NCBI RefSeq assembly: GCF_025420585.1
Contig: NZ_JAOEGB010000011.1
Span: 124,001 to 188,000, forward strand
DNA: 64,000 bases
Source of the DNA: Planotetraspora sp. A-T 1434
GTDB taxonomy: Bacteria; Actinomycetota; Actinomycetes; Streptosporangiales; Streptosporangiaceae
Direction of reading: 5' to 3'
In this document: positions 35,215 through 42,179 of the stretch, in pieces
Numbering within the stretch: the stretch's first letter is position 1
Layout of the letters: every line of letters starts with the position of its first letter
Made by a program: the position numbers and the translations under genes
Notes under the pieces: model-generated
What the model saw: only the letters and a program-made list of their open reading frames with translations
What the model was told of the DNA's origin: nothing
The model's database searches: none

Positions 35215-35562
35215 TCAGCTCATCTCGTCGGCCGCGAACTCGGCTGACACCGACACGGACACAGCCCCGTCGAACCCGTTGGAATGGGCATGCAGGCGAA
35301 GAACGCCGTCGCGCTGGATACCGTTCGGCCATGCCGTGGCTTGCAGAATCTCAGCCCAGGTCTCGAAGTCGTGACGACGCTGGATGGGGTCGGGGGCGTA
35401 GCAATTGCCCACGATCAAGGGTCCGGCTCCAGCATCCGTGATCGTCCATGCGATCACGGGTAGTCCCTCATCGCGGGCGCGATTGAGTAGACGCCCGAGG
35501 ACTGCATGGCTCTGCTGCTGCCAGTCGTGTCGTTCGCTGACGGTCGTCTCGATCATTGGCAT
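35215..35562 (-). CDS. Hypothetical protein overlapping an integrase remnant's upstream region
   Basis: 115 residues: IETTVSERHDWQQQSHAVLG, RLLNRARDEGLPVIAWTITD, LIVGNCYAPDPIQRRHDFET, RLHAHSNGFDGAVSVSVSAE. Consistent helix-strand pattern and codon bias support it; no family name. ATG 35562 is the first plausible start, since the upstream extension runs antisense through integrase sequence. The ribosome binding site is weak. Confidence 0.55.
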   Translation of the reverse strand: MPMIETTVSERHDWQQQSHAVLGRLLNRARDEGLPVIAWTITDAGAGPLIVGNCYAPDPIQRRHDFETWAEILQATAWPNGIQRDGVLRLHAHSNGFDGAVSVSVSAEFAADEMS

Positions 35563-35575
35563 TGCTCTGGCATCG

Positions 35576-35934
35576 TCACCGCGGCTCTCCGAGGTCGCCT
35601 CGCCGACCATCGTGCGGCCCGCGCTGCGGCTGGGGAGAACTGGCACGAGACGGGACTCGTGTTCACCACAGCAAGCGGCCGGCCAGTCGAGCCGTCGAAC
35701 TTCCGGCGAAGCTTCGCCAATGCCTGCGCCAAGGCCAAGGTGCGGAAGGTTCACGTACACGCGACCCGGAAGACCTGCGCGTCCCTCCTCGTCGCTCTCG
35801 ACGTTCACCCGCGTGTGGCTATGCAGATCCTCCGGCACAGCCAGATCTCGGTCACGATGAACATCTACAGCGAGGTCTCGTCAGAGGAGACGCGCAAGGC
35901 GCTCAAGCGGCTCGGTGAGCAACTGGATTCGTAA
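35576..35934 (+). pseudogene. Tyrosine integrase C-terminal half (lineage I)
   Basis: 119 codons of catalytic domain without N-terminus: ETGLVFTTASGRPVEPSNFR, VHVHATRKTCASLLVALDVH (HxxR box), AMQILRHSQISVTMNIYSEV with the nucleophilic tyrosine, and SSEETRKALKRLGEQLDS. The first catalytic arginine region is missing, so it cannot be active alone. Followed by an L7/L12-like gene, an arm-like motif, a terminator and att copy 6, the same order as at 30157-30914. Confidence 0.88.
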
Positions 35935-36020
35935 AGGATGTCGTCGGCGGGTGCTGCTGGCGTGCCGTTTCGCCGTCACGGCGATCGGGGGGCGTCGGCG
36001 GTTGTCGTGGGTTGATGCGG

Positions 36021-36341
36021 TCAATCGTTGTGGTCAACCGCTGGGGGTAACTCAATTCCGCAACGGAGCGCCTCGACGACATCTATGGCAGGTGCGAGGG
36101 GAAGACCAGTGGCTTGGCGAATCTCTTTGATGGCGGCAATGCGCCGTCCTGACATGATCAGCATGCGTGCTTTGTGCTGCGCGTCAACAGGAACCGCCAC
36201 GCCAGTGATCCGGTCCGGATCAGGTCGCCTCAAGCGGCCATGTGCGCTGATCATTCGACCGGAGCCTACGAGCCAAGCCGTTATCGAGACAGGCACGACC
36301 CAACCGAAGAGCTCAAGTATGTGGATCAACGCGCTTCCCAT
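36021..36341 (-). CDS. Membrane-anchored protein with an L7/L12 C-terminal-like segment
   Basis: 106 residues. One transmembrane helix (ILELFGWVVPVSITAWLVGS) precedes a cytoplasmic tail with ARMLIMSGRRIAAIKEIRQA and TGLPLAPAIDVVEALRCGIE, the helix-turn-helix pattern of L7/L12 C-terminal domains. Related in layout to 30326-30766, which has two such segments. ATG 36341 follows GGGGGG. Both sit between a lineage I integrase remnant and an att copy. Confidence 0.68.
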   Translation of the reverse strand: MGSALIHILELFGWVVPVSITAWLVGSGRMISAHGRLRRPDPDRITGVAVPVDAQHKARMLIMSGRRIAAIKEIRQATGLPLAPAIDVVEALRCGIELPPAVDHND

Positions 36342-36508
36342 GTCGCCCCCCGACCGAATCCTCTGCGAGGATGGCGTGCACGTCAAGATAGTGGATCAAG
36401 GCGGACTGAGAAGATCAGCCATGTACCCACCCCCTCGGGAGAGCTGCGGTCGGCCAGAGAAGCACAGCGATCCGAAGGTCCGCTCGGTGAGCAACGGGAT
36501 TCGTAGCC

Positions 36509-36530
36509 GTTGCTGAATTTCGCTGCTGTA
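36509..36530. repeat. Paired TTGCTGTA motif, candidate arm site
   Basis: GTTGCTGAA and GCTGCTGTA with 13-bp period, 10 nt before the terminator of att copy 6; mirrors 30799. Confidence 0.55.
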
Positions 36531-36540
36531 CGAGATCAAA

Positions 36541-36573
36541 AAGGCCACTTCCCGATCATGGGAGGTGGCCTTT
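36541..36573 (+). terminator. Terminator before att copy 6
   Basis: AAGGCCACTTCC pairs with GGAGGTGGCCTT, followed by T residues. Confidence 0.82.
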
Positions 36574-36582
36574 GACCTTGGG

Positions 36583-36624
36583 TGGAGCCTAGGAGATTCG
36601 AACTCCTGACATCCTGCTTGCAAA
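36583..36624. repeat. att copy 6 (Y-type right flank)
   Basis: 42 bases of tRNA-Ala 3' half. The T-arm changed from GGGG/CCCC to GGAG/CTCC, so it still pairs, plus one change in the variable region. The right flank matches copy 4 for about 250 bases. Confidence 0.92.
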
Positions 36625-37005
36625 TCGGCCTGATCACCAGGGGAAACGGCCGCGACCTGGGCGAGAGGCAGTCCGCGAGTGACCGTGAGTACCCCCTGTT
36701 GACCGCCCTTAATGGCACGCTAATGGCACGACGATCACGCCTCCGGGCCGCCCAGACGCGCGGCCGGCGCGGTCCGTCTCCTGGACCGCCCCCATCCTCC
36801 TCGTAGCTGCCGATCCCCAGGACGGGACCGCTGTGTCAAGGGTCAGCGAAGCTGATCGCGAAGCGACGCCGCAGGCGCCCTTGACTCGGCGGGCACGTTC
36901 GGGACACTCGACCAGCGAGTAGGACGGGACAATGTCAAACACGACGCTTCTCCTAGCATGATGGGTGGGCCGTCTATTCCCCGGCCTGGGTTGAGAGGAT
37001 TGCGT
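36625..37005. repeat. Y-type element left end, with structured repeat
   Basis: Contains TTAATGGCACG / CTAATGGCACG (36709-36730), the segment shared with 31073-31128 and 39737-39880, and the 51-nt cloverleaf at 36835-36885. No gene precedes the ATG at 37006. Confidence 0.6.
36835..36885. repeat. 51-nt cloverleaf-like fold, copy 1
   Basis: Closing stem GTCAAGGG/CCCTTGAC encloses three adjacent hairpins: TCAGC-GAA-GCTGA, TCGC-GAA-GCGA and CGCC-GCA-GGCG. All bases are used, with no spacers. Copy 2 at 39782 keeps the fold with compensatory changes. It may be a structured RNA, a single-strand origin or a recombination site. Confidence 0.65.
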
Positions 37006-38055
37006 ATGCAGCAGAAGCCGACCACTTTTCGTTTTATATTGCCACTGGAAGTAGCAGCGATCATTAGCTCGCAACTTCTGGGCACAACGACCAACATCAT
37101 TCTGAAGAATCTGAACGGCACATTGTCACTTCCAATTAAAAGGAGGAATCCTGACCAGGGAGGAGGGCCAACGCTTGCCCCGCCCCTAGGGTTCGAGAGA
37201 GCTTCAAATTGCATGCCAAATCGAAAATCGTGGGGCGACTGGACTACCTATTCTCCAACCAACCCGGAAAACTTCCAGGTATCCATCGAGGCACTTGCCT
37301 TCACGATCACAACCGACGACTGGACTGGCGAGATGCGGTCAGATTTCAGCGATCACATAGCCAGTGCTCCAGATGAACTCAAAAGCGAATTGCAGGACTG
37401 GGTAAAAAGATTCTGCTCATGGACCCAACTGATTGTCAACCAACCCCTAGATCTCACCGATCCGATTCCCGGTGTAATCGCTCGCCCTAGTGAACAAATG
37501 CTTAGCTGGGCCGAGTTGGAGGGCAGCCGTAGTAAAATCGATTCAAGTGCAGGACCGCTGTCGATCGAAGTAGCTGAACGGGCCAACCCGTTGAGCGAAC
37601 GCCTTATTGAAGAGGGTGAGTTCGCTAGAATAGTCGAACTCACCAACAATCCGACTATCACGGCACCAATGGCCGTAACATTACATGGCGCCGCCCAATT
37701 GGCCGCACAACGACGTAAATGGCGCCAGGCAATATCGGAGATAGGCACCGCAGTCGAGGCGATATATACGGAGCTACTAGGCTTGCCCACGAATCACAAA
37801 AAAACGTTGGGCGCTTTGCTTAAGACAGCGGAAGATGCCAGCATTAGTATTCCCACGGGTACGAAGGAAAAAATTCTAAACCCTCGGAATTCTGCGGTGC
37901 ACCAAGGCATCCCACCGAGCCAGAATACAGTTCTCGATGCTATCGAAATCCTCGCTGGGCTTATCAGGACTCATCATCCGGGCTGGATCGGCGGCGAGAG
38001 CCTCGCTGCTGTACATAGGCCATATCAGCACGACCTATCAATCGTTATAACTTGA
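37006..38055 (+). CDS. HEPN-motif protein, candidate defence effector
   Basis: 349 residues, clearly AT-richer than its neighbours. The N-terminal half is unrecognised (RFILPLEVAAIISSQLLGTT, DDWTGEMRSDFSDHIASAP). The C-terminal half is helical with AISEIGTAVEAIYTELLGLP and ILNPRNSAVHQGIPPSQN, where R-N-S-A-V-H fits the R-X4-6-H active-site motif of HEPN RNases, followed by the usual last helix (TVLDAIEILAGLIRTH). HEPN domains in mobile islands are commonly toxins or abortive-infection effectors. ATG 37006 follows GAGAGGA. It is convergent with a second HEPN-like gene. Function is inferred from motif and context. Confidence 0.72.
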   Translation: MQQKPTTFRFILPLEVAAIISSQLLGTTTNIILKNLNGTLSLPIKRRNPDQGGGPTLAPPLGFERASNCMPNRKSWGDWTTYSPTNPENFQVSIEALAFTITTDDWTGEMRSDFSDHIASAPDELKSELQDWVKRFCSWTQLIVNQPLDLTDPIPGVIARPSEQMLSWAELEGSRSKIDSSAGPLSIEVAERANPLSERLIEEGEFARIVELTNNPTITAPMAVTLHGAAQLAAQRRKWRQAISEIGTAVEAIYTELLGLPTNHKKTLGALLKTAEDASISIPTGTKEKILNPRNSAVHQGIPPSQNTVLDAIEILAGLIRTHHPGWIGGESLAAVHRPYQHDLSIVIT

Positions 38056-38159
38056 CGGACCAACTACGCTTATGACTTCGCTAGCGCAGCCTTCATAGGC
38101 TCGACGGAGCCCTCGCTGACTTAATGAAGAAGCGGCGGCTTACTTGCACTCTGGGATAT

Positions 38160-39476
38160 TCATGGTTTCTGTGGCATCGGGATGGTATCACCACTCCATC
38201 TGTTTAGGTTGGAGGTGTCGATGACTCGACCTTTATAGCCGACCCAGGAAAAGATCAGGAGTCCGAGCCAATGGGATAGTATCAGCCAAGATTCACGCAA
38301 TAGTCCTTTATGAAGGTAGATATCGCTCGGATTCTTTGGGTGAGTAAGATTATGGCGAACTTCCGCGACCGCCTTAGCTGCATCACCGCCCTGCGCCTTA
38401 GCATAAGCCGCCAAGGCCGGTAGATGCTTAGGAACGAAGATACTGATGCCCGCATCAGACAACAGTCTTCTTACGCGCCAGTCGGCCTTTTCACTGTCGA
38501 CTTTTTTAGGATCCATGCCCTGCTCGTGCACGAGACGAATCCAAGCGAGATGTTCGATTGCAGCAACAGCAAGCAGGACTCGCTGCTCAAGGAGGGCGGT
38601 ACCGTTAGCACCAAGATAAGCTTGCGTTAGAAAACTCATGGCCGACCGTCGGGAAGGGGTAAGAAAGCTGTGCATCAAAGGAACAGCGACTTCTTCTAGC
38701 TCGACTCCCATGCTGACGTTCCAGAGTTCTTGACGACCCTGCGTAAGTTGATCGACCTTTGGGCACGACCATTCCTCCCAGACCTTATCGCCCTTTGAAT
38801 CCCGTCCTCCATATACCGGGGCAAAGTAGCGCCCGATCAAAAAGGATAGCGAGAGGTGTAGCGCCTCCATCACCTCAGCGACATTCGCTTCTACGAACTC
38901 TGTACTATCGGCCTTTCTGACACGGATGGCATGGGTCCGGGCGAATCCCCCAGATTCACCCAGCCCCTCCAGCACAGGGGAAAGATCGGGACGTGCATCG
39001 ATCGTTATTTCCCACCCGTCAACAACCCATTGCTGCCGGCCAGCCCACGCCCACGACTCGCGCTGTGAAGTAGTCGCCAGCGGAGAACCCAGAGTGCTGA
39101 CAAAGTTGACTAGGGATCCTGAGATCTGATTTACGGGTGACGATGCTTGGCCCATGATTGTTCTCTCGGCCAGCCACGCTGTGGCCATGTTCCACGCCGA
39201 TCTACGGTGATATACCTCGATGGTGTTGTTCGAGCCATCTAAATCTTCTAGCCGAACGCGGAAAGGTCGAATCTTGTGGAGCTGCAACCATCTCGATTCT
39301 GACTGATCCGACGTCAGTGAAACCTTAATCTGGTGACGCGGAAACCATTCCATCGTGACCGTAACGGAACAAGGCATATCTAGTTCCAGTAGGTGTCCTC
39401 GTCCCTCGTAGAGGATCGCGTCGGCGCTGTCTGTTGCGTCTGCGATCAAGCCGGGGAGGGGTTCTTCGCTGCTCAT
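38160..39476 (-). CDS. Large protein with C-terminal HEPN-like motif (ApeA-like architecture)
   Basis: 438 residues, AT-rich. The long N-terminal beta-rich region (HLLELDMPCSVTVTMEWFPR, HQIKVSLTSDQSESRWLQLH, RVRLEDLDGSNNTIEVYHRR) is followed by a helical C-terminal domain (LLEQRVLLAVAAIEHLAWIR) with AVAEVRHNLTHPKNP, whose R-H-N-L-T-H fits HEPN R-X4-6-H. A beta N-terminus plus C-terminal HEPN recalls ApeA-type anti-phage proteins, but I cannot claim membership. ATG 39476 is used; the ribosome binding site is weak. It faces the other HEPN gene 104 bp away. Confidence 0.68.
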   Translation of the reverse strand: MSSEEPLPGLIADATDSADAILYEGRGHLLELDMPCSVTVTMEWFPRHQIKVSLTSDQSESRWLQLHKIRPFRVRLEDLDGSNNTIEVYHRRSAWNMATAWLAERTIMGQASSPVNQISGSLVNFVSTLGSPLATTSQRESWAWAGRQQWVVDGWEITIDARPDLSPVLEGLGESGGFARTHAIRVRKADSTEFVEANVAEVMEALHLSLSFLIGRYFAPVYGGRDSKGDKVWEEWSCPKVDQLTQGRQELWNVSMGVELEEVAVPLMHSFLTPSRRSAMSFLTQAYLGANGTALLEQRVLLAVAAIEHLAWIRLVHEQGMDPKKVDSEKADWRVRRLLSDAGISIFVPKHLPALAAYAKAQGGDAAKAVAEVRHNLTHPKNPSDIYLHKGLLRESWLILSHWLGLLIFSWVGYKGRVIDTSNLNRWSGDTIPMPQKP

Positions 39477-39889
39477 GCGCGTCAGTCTTACGCACCGTGG
39501 AGCCCAAGCGTCGCGCCTGAATCGGTCAGTGACAAAATCGAGACCTACCAGTAGAGGCTGAAGTGAGCATCCTCGGCTTTCATCAACTACAAGTCCGGAT
39601 CGTCCAGCTCCCAAATGACGCCTGTCCGTGCGCTCTCGCATCTCGCTGCCGGGACCCGGCCCCAGGCGGCGTGCCGGGCCGCCGAGCGGGCGCACGGGCA
39701 TGCGAGAGGGGCAGCAACTTCCGTTCCCTGGTCTTCCCCCGTCCTCCTCGTATCTGCCGATCCCCAGGACGAGACCGTCGTGTCAAGGGTCAACGAAGTT
39801 GATCGCAAAGCGACGCCACAGGCGCCCTTGAGTCGGCGGGTCTCGTCCGGATACTTGAGCAGCGAGGAGGGCGGAAGGCGATGATTTCG
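39477..39889. repeat. Noncoding spacer with integrase-like scrap and repeat R-B copy 2
   Basis: 39645-39715 resembles the GC-rich N-terminal integrase stretch at 28968 and 40810. 39737-39880 is a direct repeat of 36790-36940 at about four-fifths identity and contains cloverleaf copy 2. Confidence 0.6.
39782..39832. repeat. 51-nt cloverleaf-like fold, copy 2
   Basis: Same length and order as copy 1. The hairpins are TCAAC-GAA-GTTGA (a G-C to A-T pair change on both sides), TCGC-AAA-GCGA and CGCC-ACA-GGCG; the closing stem keeps 7 of 8 pairs. An additional outer stem GGACGAGACC / GGTCTCGTCC is present here. Confidence 0.65.
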
Positions 39890-40693
39890 CTATCCCTTCT
39901 GGTTCTCTCGACTTTCGGTCGACTCTTCCAATTGAAGCTCACGTTTGCGCTGCTCATCCTTTAAAGCTTCGACATTTTGAGCGAAACGTCCCAGAGCAAC
40001 GTTTTCGTCATCGCCTTCATACTCTCCTATGCCAAGCTCAACAGCTTTATAGTGTTTCTTGATGGCATCCGCCGTTTGCTGTTGACCAAAACTGCGCTCC
40101 CGAAACTTAAAGAACCCCGTAGCTCCCGCCGATACACTGACCACCGCGCTAATCGCCGCGGCGAGCCATCTGAACCAATCCTGGGTGTTGGGATTAGTGG
40201 CAGCAGCACCAGTAAGGCTAGTGGCGGAAACTGAGCCTACGATGATTGCCCACTGAAACAGGTTTGCTGTGCGCCGGTTGCGACTAGCACGGCGCTCCAG
40301 GTCATGGACGTCATCAAGAGCGGATACTCGATAGATCCGAAGGGCAACCAGGGAATCCGCCTCCTGGGATGCCGCCAGATTGCGGTGCTGCGCTTGTAAT
40401 TCGTGAAGCTTGTATCGGACCTCATCGATTTCAGGTCTTGCTTTTAGCAGAAATATGGACGCTACGGCCGTTGATACAAGAGCCGCGATCGTTCCTATAA
40501 CGCTGAAGGTATCACGATAGTTGGCCCATATACCTACGAGCATTGCCCAGCCAAGGAACCCCGTAGCTCCCAAACTTGCCAGCAGCCATATCACGCGGAG
40601 GCGCTGGACCGCCTTAAGCCCTCGAAGAACGGTTTGCCCCTGATCCAAAGCGGTGGCTGTCTCTCGTTGCCGTACTTCGAGGTCCTTAGTCAT
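39890..40693 (-). CDS. DUF4231/SLATT-like multi-pass membrane protein
   Basis: 267 residues. Two hairpins of transmembrane helices are visible: VIWLLASLGATGFLGWAMLV with FSVIGTIAALVSTAVASIFL, then LFQWAIIVGSVSATSLTGAA with WLAAAISAVVSVSAGATGFF. Between and after lie a helical linker with ASRNRRTANLF and a tail HYKAVELGIGEYEGDDENVA, the pattern of DUF4231 and SLATT proteins. SLATT domains are predicted pore-forming effectors of nucleotide-triggered and other defence systems. ATG 40693 follows GGAG. Same strand as the upstream-facing HEPN gene and adjacent to the integrase, so it may form one module with the HEPN pair. Confidence 0.68.
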   Translation of the reverse strand: MTKDLEVRQRETATALDQGQTVLRGLKAVQRLRVIWLLASLGATGFLGWAMLVGIWANYRDTFSVIGTIAALVSTAVASIFLLKARPEIDEVRYKLHELQAQHRNLAASQEADSLVALRIYRVSALDDVHDLERRASRNRRTANLFQWAIIVGSVSATSLTGAAATNPNTQDWFRWLAAAISAVVSVSAGATGFFKFRERSFGQQQTADAIKKHYKAVELGIGEYEGDDENVALGRFAQNVEALKDEQRKRELQLEESTESRENQKG

Positions 40694-40778
40694 AGTCGCT
40701 CCATGGGCAGGCCATAGGCTTTGACGATCCACAAAAGACTAGATCGACATCAGCAGCGATGCCACTGGTTGGCTCGCA

Positions 40779-41744
40779 TTGGTTACGTCCCTAGATCAGG
40801 CGGTCCGAGCTGCCGGCGGCCGGGACCGGCCCCCAGGCCGCATGCCCGGCCGCCGAGCGGGCGACGGGCCGCGAGGCGGCGCGCAGCGCCGCCGCCTTGA
40901 GCGGCACATCGTTCCCGGCCTCGGCGAAGTGCCGGTCGGCAAACTCTCCACAGCGCTTGTCCGCTCCTGGCGAGCCGCCCTCATAGACAAAGGTGTCTCG
41001 GTGTCCACGGCCGCCAAGGCGTACCGGCTGCTGCGTGCCGTTCTCATGACGGCGGTCGAAGAGGACAAGCTGATCAGCCAGAACCCCTGCCGGATCAAGG
41101 GTGCGGACAACGAGCAGACGCCGGAGCGGCCCATTCTCACCGTCGCCCAGGTCTTCGAGCTGGCAGACCGGATGGCGGACCGGCGATTCCGGGCGCTGAT
41201 CCTGCTTACCACCTTCGCGAGCCTGCGATGGGGCGAAGTGATCGGGCTGCGGCGCTCGGACATCGACATCGAAGCGCGCACGGTCCGCGTCCGGGAACAG
41301 CTCATCGAGCTGGACGGCGGAGACATGGTGCTCGCGCCGCCCAAGTCACGGGCCGGCAAGCGCATCGTCAGCATCCCCTCGGCCATCGTTCCGGCGCTCG
41401 TCGACCACCTCGACCAGTTCACCGGCACGGGCGACGACGCGTTCGTCTTTCTCGGCAAGCGTGGTGCGTTCCTCCGCGGTGGCAACTTCCGGCGTGAGGC
41501 CAAGTGGGCGGAAGCGCTCAAGGAGATGGGCGTCAAGGGCCTGCACTTCCATGACCTGCGGCACACGGGCAACACGCTCGCCGCGCAGTCGGGCGCGAGC
41601 CTGGCCGACCTCAAGGCGCGGATGGGCCACGACAGCGACCGGGCCGCGCTCATCTACCAGCACGCCACGCGTGACGCCGACCGGAAGATCGCCGATGCCC
41701 TCAGCGCGCGAGTCGAGGCGGAACGCGATGCCGGCAAGAGCTAA
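40779..41744 (+). CDS. Tyrosine integrase, N-terminally rearranged (lineage II)
   Basis: The recognisable protein starts about residue 42 (RHIVPGLGEVPVGKLSTALV) with a core-binding domain, then the catalytic domain: FASLRWGEVIGLRRSDIDIE (Arg I), LHFHDLRHTGNTLAAQSG (HxxR) and GHDSDRAALIYQHATRDADR (His and Tyr). All catalytic residues are present. The first 40 or so codons are GC-rich junk shared with 28968 and 39645, so the arm-binding N-terminus is missing or fused. It may be inactive for lack of arm binding. It ends 56 nt before the tRNA-Ala gene, which is its presumed target. Confidence 0.85.
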   Translation: MVTSLDQAVRAAGGRDRPPGRMPGRRAGDGPRGGAQRRRLERHIVPGLGEVPVGKLSTALVRSWRAALIDKGVSVSTAAKAYRLLRAVLMTAVEEDKLISQNPCRIKGADNEQTPERPILTVAQVFELADRMADRRFRALILLTTFASLRWGEVIGLRRSDIDIEARTVRVREQLIELDGGDMVLAPPKSRAGKRIVSIPSAIVPALVDHLDQFTGTGDDAFVFLGKRGAFLRGGNFRREAKWAEALKEMGVKGLHFHDLRHTGNTLAAQSGASLADLKARMGHDSDRAALIYQHATRDADRKIADALSARVEAERDAGKS

Positions 41745-41762
41745 TGGCACGTTAATGGCACG

Positions 41763-41797
41763 AACGCCGCTTCCCATGATCGGAGAAGCGGCGTTTT
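41763..41797 (+). terminator. Integrase terminator adjoining tRNA-Ala
   Basis: AACGCCGCTT pairs with AAGCGGCGTT then TT, ending four bases before the encoded CCA of the tRNA on the opposite strand. Confidence 0.88.
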
Positions 41798-41800
41798 GGC

Positions 41801-41876
41801 TGGTGGAGCCTAGGGGATTCGAACCCCTGACTTCCTGCTTGCAAAGCAGGCGCTCTGCCAGCTGAGCTAAGGCCCC
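41801..41876 (-). tRNA. tRNA-Ala (TGC), integration target
   Basis: On the minus strand the acceptor GGGGCCT pairs with AGGCTCC (one G-U). The D-arm TAGCTCAGCTGGCAGAG follows, and the anticodon loop TTTGCAA between CCTGC and GCAGG gives anticodon TGC (41843-41841). The T-arm is AGGGGTTCGAATCCCCT and CCA is encoded. The only intact tRNA in the window. Its 3' half from the anticodon is repeated at six or seven places to the left, each a former attachment site. Confidence 0.97.
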
Positions 41877-42179
41877 TGAGCGAACACGAGCTGTGCGAAC
41901 GCACAGATCGCCAGCTGTTCGGTCCGTACACCGTAGCAACAGGCCCGGTCTCCGCGCCACTCGGCGCATCCAGCACGCCGAGATGCGGGTGAGCCACGCG
42001 GCAAACCGACCGGACCGGGGCCGTGGTGTCCCCCGCCCGACGTCGAGCGGGGGATGTCATCGTGCCGGCGGTCCGGTTCATGATGGCCCTCCGACCACCG
42101 GCGACGCCAAGGAAAGCCGACGGCCGTAAAGGCCCGCCGTACTGCGGCCTCATAGGGCGTGCGAGGTCACCAGACGAGG

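Noticed and set aside
23331-41876. CRISPR array interpretation of the regularly recurring att-like repeats
   Set aside because: The repeats are 1-5 kb apart, derive from the tRNA-Ala gene and have no spacers or cas genes.
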